Assembly: GCA_005502875.1 (NCBI GenBank)
Contig: SCMV01000025.1
Span: 1-58,309, forward strand
Direction of reading: 5' to 3'
DNA length: 58,309 nucleotides
Origin: Comamonadaceae bacterium 2PF
GTDB taxonomy: Bacteria; Pseudomonadota; Gammaproteobacteria; Burkholderiales; Burkholderiaceae_C
In this document: in pieces, positions 8,909-17,978 of the stretch
Numbering within the stretch: the stretch's first letter is position 1
How the letters are laid out: each line of letters opens with the position of its first letter
Made by a program: the position numbers and the translations under genes
The notes under the pieces: model-generated
Told to the model about the DNA's origin: nothing
Database searches by the model: none
Seen by the model: only the letters and a program-made list of their open reading frames with translations

Positions 8909-9787
8909 ATGAGCTACCAGACCCTGAGTTACGCCGTCGGTGACGATGGCGTGCTGCTGCTGACCCTCAACCGCCCCGACCAGCTCAACGCCTTCACGGT
9001 CGAGATGGCCAACGAGCTGGTCGACGCCTTCACCCGTGCCAGCGACGACGACGCCGTGCGCGCCATCGTGGTCACCGGGGCTGGCAAGGCTTTTTGCGCC
9101 GGCATGGACCTGAGCGTGGGCGGCAACGTCTTCGGCCTCGACGAGTCGCAGCAACCCACACTGGCCGACATGCGCGAGCGCCTGACCGACAAAGCCATCC
9201 ACGAAGGCGTGCGCGACACCGGTGGCCGCGTGGTGCTGTCCATCTTCAACTGCAAGAAGCCGGTGATCGGCGCCATCAACGGCGCGGCCGTGGGCATCGG
9301 CGCCACCATGACGCTGCCGATGGACATCCGCATCGCGTCCGAGAAGGCGCGCATCGGCTTCGTGTTCGGGCGCATCGGCATCGTGCCCGAGGCGTGTTCG
9401 AGCTGGTTCCTGCCGCGCATCGTGGGCATCTCGCAGGCGCTGGAGTGGACCTACATGGCCGACATCTTCGACGGCCACGAGGCCCAGCGAGGCGGCCTGG
9501 TCAAGTGCGTGGTGCCGCCCGAGCAGTTGCTGGAAGAGGCGATGAAGATCGCACGTCGCATCGCAACCGAGCGCTCGGCCGTGGGCATCGCGCTGACGCG
9601 TCAGATGATGTACCGCAACTCGGCGCAGCCGCACCCACTGGCCGCGCACGAGGTCGATTCGCTGGCCATGTTCTACACCAGCATCGGCGATGGCAAGGAA
9701 GGCGTTCAGGCCTTCCTGGACAAGCGGCCCGCCCAGTTCCAGGGCAAGGCTTCGCAGATGCCGCTGTTTTACCCCTGGTGGGAATGA
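8909..9787 (+). CDS. Enoyl-CoA hydratase/isomerase (crotonase) family
   Basis: A 292-residue crotonase-fold enzyme acting on an acyl-CoA thioester. NRPDQLNAF and GKAFCAGMDL (oxyanion hole and CoA pocket), INGAAVGIGATM and the GIVPEACSSW segment are in the expected order. In this family a Glu in the last region (here in IVPEA) is often catalytic. The substrate cannot be told from sequence; fatty-acid or aromatic-CoA breakdown are both possible. Its 3' end overlaps the convergent PEP-CTERM-like gene by 19 bp. It is not part of an obvious pathway cluster. Confidence 0.9.
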   Translation: MSYQTLSYAVGDDGVLLLTLNRPDQLNAFTVEMANELVDAFTRASDDDAVRAIVVTGAGKAFCAGMDLSVGGNVFGLDESQQPTLADMRERLTDKAIHEGVRDTGGRVVLSIFNCKKPVIGAINGAAVGIGATMTLPMDIRIASEKARIGFVFGRIGIVPEACSSWFLPRIVGISQALEWTYMADIFDGHEAQRGGLVKCVVPPEQLLEEAMKIARRIATERSAVGIALTRQMMYRNSAQPHPLAAHEVDSLAMFYTSIGDGKEGVQAFLDKRPAQFQGKASQMPLFYPWWE

Positions 9788-10539
9788 GCGGCCCGGCGGC
9801 GGCGCAAGCCAGCCGCTGCCGAGACGCCAACCAGGCCAGCCAGGCTCATCAGGATGGTGTCAGCTTCGGGCACAGCGCTGGTGGTGAACCGGTCCACCGA
9901 GAAGGTGGCGTAGGCACACATGCCGCCGCAGGCTTCGCTCGCGCCCAGGATCAAGGGTGCGGAGCGGAATGAGCTGGCCGGTGCCTGCGCCATCAGGCGG
10001 CTGAACTCCGGCAAGGTCAATGCCGATGAGGGCGGTGCCTCGGGCATCGGCAGCATGGGGCCGGTGCTGTAAAAAACCAGCATGGTCGGGTGCCCCGTTG
10101 TGGACGGCAGCCAGAGTTCACCACCGGTGGCACCCGTGAAGTAAATGTCCACCACTTGCGTGCCCGCAGCGTTCCTGGTGAAGGTCACGCCCACATTGCC
10201 TTGCTGGTATGCAGGCAAGCTGTAACTCAGGCCCGATTCCACCACCCGGATGCTCAGTGATTGCAGGGCATTTTGGAACGCGACATCTTGTGGGCCGTAC
10301 CCCCAACCGGCCTCGACGGCGTCATCGAAGACATAGTCCATCACGTAGTGCTGGCCATCTGCGAAGTGGTTCGCGACGTCGATGCTTGCTTGCGGTGGCG
10401 TTTCTTCGCCGGTCCATCGAAGGGGCGTGGGGTTGTGGATGGTGCCTTCAACACGCCAGGTGAGCGGGGCGGCCTGGGCGATGGAGGAAATGACGAGGGG
10501 CAGCGCGGCGAGCAGCCCCGCGAGCGTGGATGGTTTCAT
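9769..10539 (-). CDS. Exported protein with PEP-CTERM-like tail
   Basis: A 256-residue exported protein with a signal peptide at about residues 1-23 (ending AQA). Its C-terminus starts at residue 223 with VPEADTILMSLAG, then a hydrophobic helix and LRRRRAAHSHQG. This is a PEP-CTERM tripartite tail in which the usual VPEP is VPEA, a variant seen in some family members. The body has beta-rich character and one Cys pair near residue 200 (EACGGMCAY). No function can be given. It stands alone, convergent with the crotonase gene. Confidence 0.82.
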   Translation of the reverse strand: MKPSTLAGLLAALPLVISSIAQAAPLTWRVEGTIHNPTPLRWTGEETPPQASIDVANHFADGQHYVMDYVFDDAVEAGWGYGPQDVAFQNALQSLSIRVVESGLSYSLPAYQQGNVGVTFTRNAAGTQVVDIYFTGATGGELWLPSTTGHPTMLVFYSTGPMLPMPEAPPSSALTLPEFSRLMAQAPASSFRSAPLILGASEACGGMCAYATFSVDRFTTSAVPEADTILMSLAGLVGVSAAAGLRRRRAAHSHQG

Positions 10540-10711
10540 GGGTATCCCTGTGTGATGAGTGTTGGGTGTTGCGATGCAGGTCAGAGCCGCAGGCCTGGCT
10601 GATCCGGCATCACGCAGCCATTGTCATCACCTCTCGTCGATCATGGCAACTGGGGAGCGCCCGACGGTTGAGCCCAAGGGGCTTTACACGCTGCTGTCGC
10701 GAGCGGCCATG

Positions 10712-10737
10712 AAAAAGCCCGGCACAAAGGCCGGGCT
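10712..10737 (-). terminator. Rho-independent terminator of the SWIB gene
   Basis: On the minus strand an AGCCCGGC stem with its complement GCCGGGCT and a short loop is followed by TTTTT. It lies about 50 bp past the stop of the SWIB gene and fits an intrinsic terminator for it. Confidence 0.8.
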
Positions 10738-10789
10738 GTCGAGATCCTGTCGCTTGCTGTTCGTCAACAGCAGGCTTGGGATGTGAGCA

Positions 10790-11116
10790 TCAGCTCAGGT
10801 GCTCGCTCACCAGCTTGGTCAGCTCGAACATCGTGACCTGCGGCTTCTTGAAGATGGGCTTCAATTTGTCGTCGGCGTTGATGTTGCGCTTGTTGGCGGC
10901 GTCCTGCAGGTTGTGCTTCTTGATGTACTCCCAGATTTTCTTGGTCACCTCGGTGCGAGGTGCCGGTGCGGCGCCGATCACGGCGGCCAGCACGGGGCTG
11001 GGGGTCAGCGGCTTGGCGAAAGCCGCGTTGGGGGCGCGCTTGGCAGCGGGCTTCTTGGCTGCAGGGGCCTTGGTGGCCGCGACCTTGGTGGCCGGGGCTT
11101 TCTTCGCAGTTGCCAT
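10790..11116 (-). CDS. SWIB/MDM2-domain protein with histone-H1-like tail
   Basis: A 108-residue protein in two parts. Residues 1-30 are almost only Lys, Ala and Pro (repeated APAAKK-type units), like histone H1 or bacterial H1-like proteins. Residues about 35-108 form a SWIB domain, with VTKKIWEYIKKHNLQD and KLKPIF as the recognisable parts. In eukaryotes SWIB belongs to chromatin-remodelling subunits; single-domain forms occur in chlamydiae and betaproteobacteria. A DNA-binding or nucleoid role is likely but inferred. It is a single gene with its own terminator. Confidence 0.9.
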   Translation of the reverse strand: MATAKKAPATKVAATKAPAAKKPAAKRAPNAAFAKPLTPSPVLAAVIGAAPAPRTEVTKKIWEYIKKHNLQDAANKRNINADDKLKPIFKKPQVTMFELTKLVSEHLS

Positions 11117-11391
11117 GTGAATTCACTCCAGAAGTCAGTCAGATCTGATGTGGTTGTGGGCGTTCGATGTGTCCCGAACGTCTCGCGTCAACCGACAGCA
11201 CGCATGGTACTGCTTTCTCTAGCGCAAAACCATGGCCTTGCAAGACCTTTTGTGAGGGGATGTCGTCCTATCGCATCGAGAAGGAGCCGGTGTTGGCGCC
11301 ATCTGCATGAGGGCTGACACCAAGTGCCGTGCAAGGTGCGGGTGCTTTGGTGTCCAATGCGCGCTTGTGTCTGCTTTGATGGAGCTTTCGG

Positions 11392-12654
11392 ATGTCGCCT
11401 CAAGCCGTGCTGGCCCAGCCCTTCACCCTGCCCGCCGGGGCCGTGGTCAAGAACCGCCTCTTCAAATCCGCGATGAGCGAAGCGCTTGGCACCCGCGAAG
11501 GTGCGGCCACGCCTGAGCTCGTGCGCCTGTATGGTGCATGGGCCGACGGCGGCATCGGGCTGTGCATCACCGGCAACGTGATGGTGGACCGTCGTGCGCT
11601 TGGCGAGCCGGGCAACGTCGTCATCGAAAGCGACCGGTTCCTCAGCGAGCTCACGGCCTGGGCGCAAGCCGCCACGCGCAACGGCACGCAGTGCTGGGTG
11701 CAGCTCAACCACCCCGGCAAGCAGGCGCCCAAGGGCCTGAACAAAGAGAACATCGCGCCGTCGGCCGTGCCTTTCCGAGCCGAGATGCAGGCGTTCTTTC
11801 CGACCCCGCGTGAGATGACCGAGGCCGAGATCAACGAGGTCATCCAGCGCTTTGCGCGCGCGGCCGAGCTGGTCAAGCGCGCGGGCTTCACCGGCGTGCA
11901 GATCCACGGTGCGCACGGTTACCTGGTCAGCCAGTTCCTGTCGCCCCACCACAACCGCCGCACCGACGACTGGGGCGGCACGCCCGAGAAGCGCCGCCGC
12001 TTCGTGTTGTGCGTGCTCGAAGCCATGCGCGAGAAGGTGGGCCCGGGCTTTCCCATCGGCATCAAGCTGAACTCGGCAGACTTCCAGCGCGGCGGCTTCA
12101 CCGAAGAGGAGTCGCTCGACACCATCCGCGCCTTGTCTGACGCCGGCATCGACCTGATCGAAATCTCGGGCGGCACGTATGAGGCCCCGGCCATGACCGG
12201 CGTGAAGAACAAGGCCGAGCCCGCCAAGGCCAGCACCAAGCAACGCGAGGCTTACTTCCTGGAGTTCGCCGAGAAAGCCCGCAAGGCCGTCAAGACCCCG
12301 CTGGTGGTCACCGGTGGCTTCCGTTCGCTGCAGGGCATGGCCGACGCCATCACCTCGGGCTCGGTCGACTTCGTGGGTGTGGCGCGCGTGCTGGCCATCG
12401 AGCCCGATGCCCCCAACCGCCTGTTGTCCGGTCAGCAGACGCGCCACCAGGTGCGCCCGCTCAAGACCGGCATCGGCTACATCGACAAGATGGGCATGAT
12501 GGAAGTGGTCTGGTACACGGGCCAGCTCAAGCGCATCGGCCGTGGTGAGCCGCCCAAGCCGGGCGAGATGCCGCTGTGGGTGTTCATCAAGTACATCGCC
12601 AAGCAGGTTGGGCTGGGGCGCAAGAAGGGGCCGGCGAAGTTGCGGGCCAGTTGA
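11392..12654 (+). CDS. Old Yellow Enzyme-type NADH:flavin oxidoreductase
   Basis: A 420-residue FMN-dependent TIM-barrel oxidoreductase. Conserved parts are PFTLPAGAVVKNRLFKSAM near the N-terminus, WVQLNHPGKQ (about 102-111), IHGAHGYLVSQFLSP (about 171-185) with the paired His-x-x-His substrate ligands, and TGGFRS and VGVARVLA for FMN phosphate binding. Such enzymes reduce activated C=C bonds or nitro groups; the true substrate is unknown. About 70 C-terminal residues beyond the barrel (with MGMMEVVWYTGQLKRI) are typical of one OYE-like subgroup. It stands alone and converges with the iron-binding protein gene. Confidence 0.9.
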   Translation: MSPQAVLAQPFTLPAGAVVKNRLFKSAMSEALGTREGAATPELVRLYGAWADGGIGLCITGNVMVDRRALGEPGNVVIESDRFLSELTAWAQAATRNGTQCWVQLNHPGKQAPKGLNKENIAPSAVPFRAEMQAFFPTPREMTEAEINEVIQRFARAAELVKRAGFTGVQIHGAHGYLVSQFLSPHHNRRTDDWGGTPEKRRRFVLCVLEAMREKVGPGFPIGIKLNSADFQRGGFTEEESLDTIRALSDAGIDLIEISGGTYEAPAMTGVKNKAEPAKASTKQREAYFLEFAEKARKAVKTPLVVTGGFRSLQGMADAITSGSVDFVGVARVLAIEPDAPNRLLSGQQTRHQVRPLKTGIGYIDKMGMMEVVWYTGQLKRIGRGEPPKPGEMPLWVFIKYIAKQVGLGRKKGPAKLRAS

Positions 12655-12687
12655 TCGGTTGGTCCGGCAACTGGCCTGCTTGCCGAG

Positions 12688-13722
12688 TCAGCGCCAGCCG
12701 GCGCGGTCCAGCAGTTTCTGCGCAGCCACCAGGTGCTGCGAGAGCTTTTCCAGCGGCAGGCTGTCGGCCTTGAAGTCACCGATGTCTTCCAGGCCTTCGT
12801 TCTCGACCTTGACGCTGCTGACAGCTGGCCATTCGTTGTTGCCTTCGGCGAAGTAGCGCTGGGCCTGATCGCTGGCCAGGTACTCCAGGAACTGCACGGC
12901 GGCTTCGCGGTTCTTCGAGGTCTTGACCACGCCCGCGCCTGACACGTTGATGTGCACGCCCTGGCTGGACTGGTTGGGCAGCACGATGCCCAGGCGCTTC
13001 ATCAGGTTGCGCTCCTCGACCTTCTCGGAGTTGAGCATGCGGGCCAGGTAGTAGGTGTTGGCAATCGCCACACCGCATTCACCCGATGCCACGGACTTGA
13101 TGTGGTCGGTGTCACCACCTCGCGGGGGCATGGCCAGGTTGGCCACCACGCCGCGCGCCCATTGTTCGGTGGCGGCTTCGCCGTTGTGTGCCACGAGCGA
13201 TGCGACCAGCGAGAGGTTGTAGGGGTGCATGCCCGAGCGCACGCAAATCATGCCTTTGAGCTTGGGGTTGGAGAGGGACTCGTAAGTGGCCACGTCGGCC
13301 GCTTTGACCAACTTGCGGTTGTGGATGATCACCCGTGCCCGCGTGGAGAACGCGAACCACGTTGGGGTGCGCAGGTTGGCGGGGATGCGGCTTTCCAGCA
13401 CCTTGGACTGCACGGGCTGGAAGATGCCCCAGGCGTCTGCCACCGAGAGGTTGGCCGCGTCCACCGTGATCAGCACGTCGGCGGGGCTGTTGGCGCCTTC
13501 GTTGCGGATGCGCTCGAGCAGCTCTTCGGCTCGGCCGTCGAGCCGGTTGACCTTGATGCCGGTCTGCTTGGTGAAGTTGCTGTAGAGGGCTTCGTCCGTC
13601 TGGTAATGGCGTGCCGAGTAGATGTTGAGCACGCGCTCCTTGGCATGGGCCGTGGGCAGTGCGGCGATCGCCAGGGTGGCGGTGAGGGCGGCGAGCGCGA
13701 AGCGGCGGGTCAGGGTGTTCAT
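12688..13722 (-). CDS. Fe(III) ABC transporter substrate-binding protein
   Basis: A periplasmic iron-binding protein of 344 residues, of the FbpA/FutA/IdiA family. The signal peptide covers about residues 1-27 (ending TAHA). The mature part begins with VLNIYSARHYQTDEALY, the family signature that supplies His and Tyr ligands. ANTYYLARM near the middle provides the paired tyrosines that bind ferric iron. It is the last gene of a minus-strand row with a PiuC dioxygenase 20 bp upstream. No permease or ATPase of an Fbp transporter lies in the window, so its partner must be elsewhere. Confidence 0.92.
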   Translation of the reverse strand: MNTLTRRFALAALTATLAIAALPTAHAKERVLNIYSARHYQTDEALYSNFTKQTGIKVNRLDGRAEELLERIRNEGANSPADVLITVDAANLSVADAWGIFQPVQSKVLESRIPANLRTPTWFAFSTRARVIIHNRKLVKAADVATYESLSNPKLKGMICVRSGMHPYNLSLVASLVAHNGEAATEQWARGVVANLAMPPRGGDTDHIKSVASGECGVAIANTYYLARMLNSEKVEERNLMKRLGIVLPNQSSQGVHINVSGAGVVKTSKNREAAVQFLEYLASDQAQRYFAEGNNEWPAVSSVKVENEGLEDIGDFKADSLPLEKLSQHLVAAQKLLDRAGWR

Positions 13723-13742
13723 GGTGGGGTGGGCAAGTGGGG

Positions 13743-14426
13743 TCAGGTGCGCGCCCAGCGGCGCAGCAGGTTGTGATAGATGCCGCTGAGCTTGAGCAGG
13801 CGCGGGTCGTCTGCGTCGGTGGAGGGCGTGAGCTCCTGGATGGCCTGGTCGAGGTCGAACAGCAAGGTGCGCTCGCCATCGTCCGTCACGAGGCTCTCGA
13901 TCCAAAAGAACGAGGCAATGCGCGCGCCGCGTGTGACGGGGGTGACGCGGTGCAGGCTCGATGAGGGGTAGAGCACCATGTCGCCCGCGGCGAGCTTGAC
14001 GGTCTGCACGCCAAACGGGCCTTCGATCTCCAGCTCGCCGCCGTCGTACTCGTCGGGCTCGGCCAGGAACAGCGTGGCAGACAGGTCGCTGCGAAGCGTG
14101 AGTTGGGTGCCGGGGATCTGCATCACGGCGCTGTCGACGTGCGCGCCGTAGGTGCCGCCACCGGTGTAGCGGTTGAACTTGGGCGGGTAGATTTTCGAGG
14201 GCAGGGCGGCCGAGATGAACAGCGGGTGCGCGGCCAGCCGCCGCAGGATGTGCTGGCCCAGTTGCACCGCGGTGTCGCAGCCATCGGGCAGTTGCTGGTT
14301 GCGCTTGACGGCGCGGGCCAGGGTGCCCGCGGTGTTCAGGCCGTCTTCCCATTCGGCCGCATCAAGCACCTGGCGGAACTGGCGGACCTCGTCGAGCGAG
14401 AGGACCTGGTCGATGGCGATCAGCAT
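13743..14426 (-). CDS. piuC: PiuC-type Fe(II)/2-oxoglutarate dioxygenase
   Basis: A 227-residue PKHD-type hydroxylase of the PiuC/YbiX family, usually iron-regulated and linked to siderophore receptors, with unknown substrate. The metal-binding facial triad is seen as H96 and D98 in YGAHVD and H159 in SSLHRV, with an Arg in the following VTRGAR to hold 2-oxoglutarate. The ATG at 14426 overlaps the stop of the preceding oxidase gene by 7 nt, which supports this start and coupling. A second, related copy lies at 30742-31437. Confidence 0.92.
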   Translation of the reverse strand: MLIAIDQVLSLDEVRQFRQVLDAAEWEDGLNTAGTLARAVKRNQQLPDGCDTAVQLGQHILRRLAAHPLFISAALPSKIYPPKFNRYTGGGTYGAHVDSAVMQIPGTQLTLRSDLSATLFLAEPDEYDGGELEIEGPFGVQTVKLAAGDMVLYPSSSLHRVTPVTRGARIASFFWIESLVTDDGERTLLFDLDQAIQELTPSTDADDPRLLKLSGIYHNLLRRWART

Positions 14427-15535
14427 GAAGCCTCCGGTGGGAGTGAGAGCAGGAGGTCGGGGGTGATGTCGGCGAGCGTGGCGCAGCCGGCCTGGGCCAT
14501 GCACAGCTCGAGCTCTTCGCGCAAGGTGCGCAGCAGGTGCGCCACGCCGAGCGCACCACCGACGGCCAGGGCGTGCAGTTGCAGGCGGCCGATCAACACG
14601 GCGTTGGCGCCCAGGGCGATGGCCTGGAACACATCGCGGCCGCTGCGGATGCCGCTGTCGAGCAGCAGGGGGTGGTCGGGGCCGAGGGCTCGGCGCAGCG
14701 CGGGCAGGCGATCGAGGCTGGCGGGTGCACCGTCGAGCGCGCGACCACCGTGGTTGGAGACGATCTGGGCGTCGACCCCGAGATCGCGCAGGCGCAGGGC
14801 GTCGTCTTCGCGCAGCACGCCTTTGACCAGCAGGGGCAAGGTCGTTTGCTGACGCAGCCAGCGCAGGTCGTCCCAGCCTGGCGCGGTGGACATCACGCCC
14901 TGGAAGATGGCGCTGTCATCGGGGCCGATGGCGGGCAGCGGGATGGGGGGCAGGCCTTGCAGGTTGACGGCTTGCACGTTGGCCGGGAAGCGAAAGCCCG
15001 CGCGCTGGGCGCGCAGCGATGGGGTCTGCACGCTGGCGTCGAGCGTGAGCACCAGGGCGCTGTAGCCGGCTGCTTCGGCGCGTCGCACCAGCGCCAAGGT
15101 GTGCTCGCGCGAGGCTTGCCAGTAAAGCTGGAACCAGCGCCGCTCGGCATGCTGGGCCACGTCTTCCAGCGAGCACGACGACAAGGTGCTCAGCACCATG
15201 CAGGTGTCCATGGCGCTGGCGCCGCGGGCCGTGTCGAGTTCGCCTTGCGGGTGAACCAGCTTTTGCCAGGCCACCGGGGCCAGCAGGATGGGGTGAGGCA
15301 AGGCCTGCCCGAGCAGGTGCAGGCGGGTGTGGCCATGCCCCATTGCTTGCAACAGCCTGGGCAAGATGGCGTGGCGCGAGAACGCCGCGCGGTTGCGCCT
15401 GAGCGTCAGCTCCTGGCCGCTGCCGCCTTCGATGTAGGCCAGCACATCGGCCGGGATGCGGTCTTGCGCCAGGCGCTCGTGATCGCTGGCGGCGTGCAGG
15501 TCAGGGGGAAGCGTTGGGGTCGGTTGGTCAGGCAT
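14420..15535 (-). CDS. FMN-dependent alpha-hydroxy-acid oxidase
   Basis: A 371-residue member of the lactate oxidase/glycolate oxidase/L-lactate dehydrogenase family. It has [15 protein letters not shown] near the N-terminus, [16 protein letters not shown] in the FMN barrel, the catalytic His in [12 protein letters not shown] and [20 protein letters not shown] for FMN phosphate. It oxidises an alpha-hydroxy acid to the keto acid, with O2 or another acceptor. ATG 15535 is preferred over an in-frame TTG at 15556. The gene is inside an iron-regulated row: TonB receptor, this gene, piuC, Fe-binding protein. This is unusual for the family and hints at a substrate connected with siderophores or hydroxy-carboxylates. 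Confidence 0.88.
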   Translation of the reverse strand: MPDQPTPTLPPDLHAASDHERLAQDRIPADVLAYIEGGSGQELTLRRNRAAFSRHAILPRLLQAMGHGHTRLHLLGQALPHPILLAPVAWQKLVHPQGELDTARGASAMDTCMVLSTLSSCSLEDVAQHAERRWFQLYWQASREHTLALVRRAEAAGYSALVLTLDASVQTPSLRAQRAGFRFPANVQAVNLQGLPPIPLPAIGPDDSAIFQGVMSTAPGWDDLRWLRQQTTLPLLVKGVLREDDALRLRDLGVDAQIVSNHGGRALDGAPASLDRLPALRRALGPDHPLLLDSGIRSGRDVFQAIALGANAVLIGRLQLHALAVGGALGVAHLLRTLREELELCMAQAGCATLADITPDLLLSLPPEASC

Positions 15536-15561
15536 GGTGCGGGCATCCTGATGCAAACGGC

Positions 15562-15596
15562 GAAGGGGCGGCCTGACTCAGATCAGGCGCCCCTTC
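15562..15596. terminator. Strong hairpin downstream of TonB receptor
   Basis: The arm AAGGGGCGGCCTGA and its partner TCAGGCGCCCCTT form a long GC-rich stem with one bulge. It lies in the 83-bp gap between the receptor gene and the oxidase gene on the minus strand. There is no clean T run, so it may weaken rather than stop transcription, lowering expression of the genes after the receptor. Confidence 0.55.
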
Positions 15597-15618
15597 TCTT
15601 GTGAACGTCCTGGGACGA

Positions 15619-17919
15619 TCAGAAGTCGTAGTTCAACGTGGCGCGGACGTTGCGGGCATCACCCATGTAGGTGAACTTGCCGGCAGTGTAAGTCGCCAGG
15701 TAGTACTCCTTGTTGAACACGTTGTTCACGTTGACGCGGGCGCTGAGCTGGCGGGTGAACTTGTAGCTGGCGAACAGGTCCAGGGTGCTGTAGGCGGGCA
15801 CCTTGAAGTTGCCGGCTGCAGATTCCGGGCTGCCCGAGAACTTGGAGCTCTGGTGCGTCACCGTGCCACCGAAGGTGAACTTCGGGGTGAACTTGTAGCT
15901 CAGCAGGATGGAGGCGGTCTTCTTGGGCAGGTTGGCCAGTTCCTTGCCCTTGTTGCTGGCGAGCACCGACTTGGTGATCTCCGAGTCCATGATGGCCAGG
16001 CCAGCGTGGGCGCTGAGCTGGCTGGTGATGTTGCCTGCCAGACCCAGCTCGATGCCCTCAACCTTGTAGGAGCCGGTGTTGAGGGTGCCGTTGAGCGAGT
16101 AGTTCGTGACGGTGGAGTTGTTCTCCATGATGTCGCGCTTGCGCACCTGGAACAGGGCACCCGTGGCGAGCAGCTTGCCGTCCATCAGCTCCCACTTGCT
16201 GCCCAGTTCGATGTTGGTCGATTTTTCGGGCTTGCTCTGGGTAAAGGTCGAGAGGGCTGTGTCGCCGCTGCCCACCAGGCACAGGCCGCCGTAGCCGCAG
16301 TTGGTCACGTCCGACTCGCCGCCGTTGAAGTCGCTGGCGGTGCTGATGTTGGCGTAGACGTTGGCGTGGGGCAGGAACTTGTAGACCGCGCCGACCTGTG
16401 CGTTGAACAGGTTGTCCATCAGCTTGTATTGCCGGCCGCCGTTGGTGTTGCTGTAGTCGAAGCGATCGACGCGCAGGCCGCCAGACAGCGCGAGGCGGTC
16501 GGTGACATCGACGGTGTCCATGACCGAAGCAGAGACGGTCTTGGTGCTCCAGTCGCTCTTGACGGCGCCGCGGGTGATGGAGTACTTCAGGAAGCTGTTC
16601 AGGTCAGCGACGGGCACGCCGGCAGCGCTGACGAAACAGTGGGCGTTGCTGATGGTGCTGCCACGAATGGTCTGGCAGTTGGTCGGCGTTGCGGTGGTGA
16701 CGTTGAAGCCACCATTCGTGACCTTGTGGTTCGTCAACTCCAGGCTGAACAGCATGGTGTGCTTCATGCCGCCGAGCACGCGCTCGAGTTCCAGGTTGGT
16801 CTGGTTGGCGAAGTACTCGACTTCCTGCCAGCCGTTGTGGCGCGCGAAGGCGGCAATCGACACTGGCGTGACCAGGTTGCTGCCACCCGATGCGCTGGTC
16901 ACCACGTAGCCGTTCTGGGTTTCGCCGTAGCGGGTCAGGTTGCTCAGCTTGGTGGTGTCGTCAAAGCGGTAGGCCGCGCGCACCGTGAAGGTGTCGATGG
17001 TCGACTCGAGGAAGTCTTCGGCCTGGGCGTAGACCGGGATGTCCTTGACCGGTTTGCCGTTTTCGTACCAGGTGCCCAGGTCGGGGCGGTCCTTGGTTTT
17101 CAGGTGGTAGTAGTCGGTGGTGACCGTCAGCTTCGGGGTGAAGTGATGGGTCAGCGACAGGGCCACGCCGTTGCGCGAGCGGAAGGCGGGAGAGCGGTCG
17201 GGCACGTCTTCGTACGACTCCAGCAGGTTCACGCGCAGGGCGGTGTCGTCGCTGAAGGCGTGGTTGGCGTCCAGGGTCAGGCGGCGGTGGTCGTCGCTGC
17301 CCACGCCGACCGACAGCTTGGTGAAGTCGGCCACGGTGGTGGCTTGTTTGGTCACCGAGTTCACGGCGCCGCCAGTGGCGCCACGGCCTGCGAAGGTGGC
17401 GCTGGGGCCCTTGGTGATTTCGATCTGTTCGGTGGCGAAGCTCTCGCGCACGGTCATGCCGGGGTCGCGCAGGCCGTCGACGAAGACGTCGGAGCGGGCC
17501 TCCTGGCCGCGGATGATGTAGCGGTCGCCGAAGGCGTTGCCGTTTTCGCCGGTGCCCAGGGTGATGCCGGGCTGGGCGCGCAAGATGTCGCGCAGGTCGG
17601 TGCGGCCGGTGTCTTGCAGCTGCTGGCGGGTCAGCACCGAGATGGTGGCGGGCGTTTCGGCCAGGGGCTTGGCGCGGCGTTCGTCACCCGATTGTTTGGC
17701 CTTGTAAGGCGCGCCAGCTTCGGAGTACGGGTTGTGGTCGGGCGCACGCTCGGTCACGACCACGGGCTTGAGGGTGGTTTCCTTCGTCTCATCGGCCTGT
17801 GCCTGCACGGCGATGGGCAGCATCAGGGCGGTGGTCAGGCCCAGCGAAACGGTGGTCTGGGTGAGCGGGGCGGCCTGGCGCGGCGAGCGCAGGCTGGTGG
17901 GGCGCTTGAGGGAGGACAT
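15619..17919 (-). CDS. TonB-dependent siderophore receptor
   Basis: An outer-membrane receptor of 766 residues for a ferric siderophore, driven by TonB/ExbB/ExbD. After a signal region (ending VQAQA at about residue 42) comes a TonB-box-like segment (LKPVVVTE). The plug domain follows, with PATISVLTRQQLQDTG, RGQEARSDVFVDGLRDPG and IEITKGPSATFAGRGATGG; this type of plug is found in FhuE/FpvA/Fiu-like receptors. The C-terminus ends in VRATLNYDF, with Phe last as needed for barrel insertion. A Fur box lies upstream. Ligand unknown; no siderophore synthesis genes are near. Confidence 0.95.
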   Translation of the reverse strand: MSSLKRPTSLRSPRQAAPLTQTTVSLGLTTALMLPIAVQAQADETKETTLKPVVVTERAPDHNPYSEAGAPYKAKQSGDERRAKPLAETPATISVLTRQQLQDTGRTDLRDILRAQPGITLGTGENGNAFGDRYIIRGQEARSDVFVDGLRDPGMTVRESFATEQIEITKGPSATFAGRGATGGAVNSVTKQATTVADFTKLSVGVGSDDHRRLTLDANHAFSDDTALRVNLLESYEDVPDRSPAFRSRNGVALSLTHHFTPKLTVTTDYYHLKTKDRPDLGTWYENGKPVKDIPVYAQAEDFLESTIDTFTVRAAYRFDDTTKLSNLTRYGETQNGYVVTSASGGSNLVTPVSIAAFARHNGWQEVEYFANQTNLELERVLGGMKHTMLFSLELTNHKVTNGGFNVTTATPTNCQTIRGSTISNAHCFVSAAGVPVADLNSFLKYSITRGAVKSDWSTKTVSASVMDTVDVTDRLALSGGLRVDRFDYSNTNGGRQYKLMDNLFNAQVGAVYKFLPHANVYANISTASDFNGGESDVTNCGYGGLCLVGSGDTALSTFTQSKPEKSTNIELGSKWELMDGKLLATGALFQVRKRDIMENNSTVTNYSLNGTLNTGSYKVEGIELGLAGNITSQLSAHAGLAIMDSEITKSVLASNKGKELANLPKKTASILLSYKFTPKFTFGGTVTHQSSKFSGSPESAAGNFKVPAYSTLDLFASYKFTRQLSARVNVNNVFNKEYYLATYTAGKFTYMGDARNVRATLNYDF

Positions 17920-17956
17920 GGTGTGGGGTGGGTGGAGAGAGAATGGTTCGCATGAT

Positions 17957-17978
17957 AAATGCGAATCCTTCTCAAAAT
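17957..17978 (-). promoter_or_regulatory. Fur box upstream of TonB receptor
   Basis: The plus-strand text AAATGCGAATCCTTCTCAAA resembles the betaproteobacterial Fur operator (NATGNGAATNATTNTCATT type). It is about 40 bp upstream of the receptor start and should repress the left-arm row when iron is plentiful. Assigned by eye from consensus. Confidence 0.65.
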
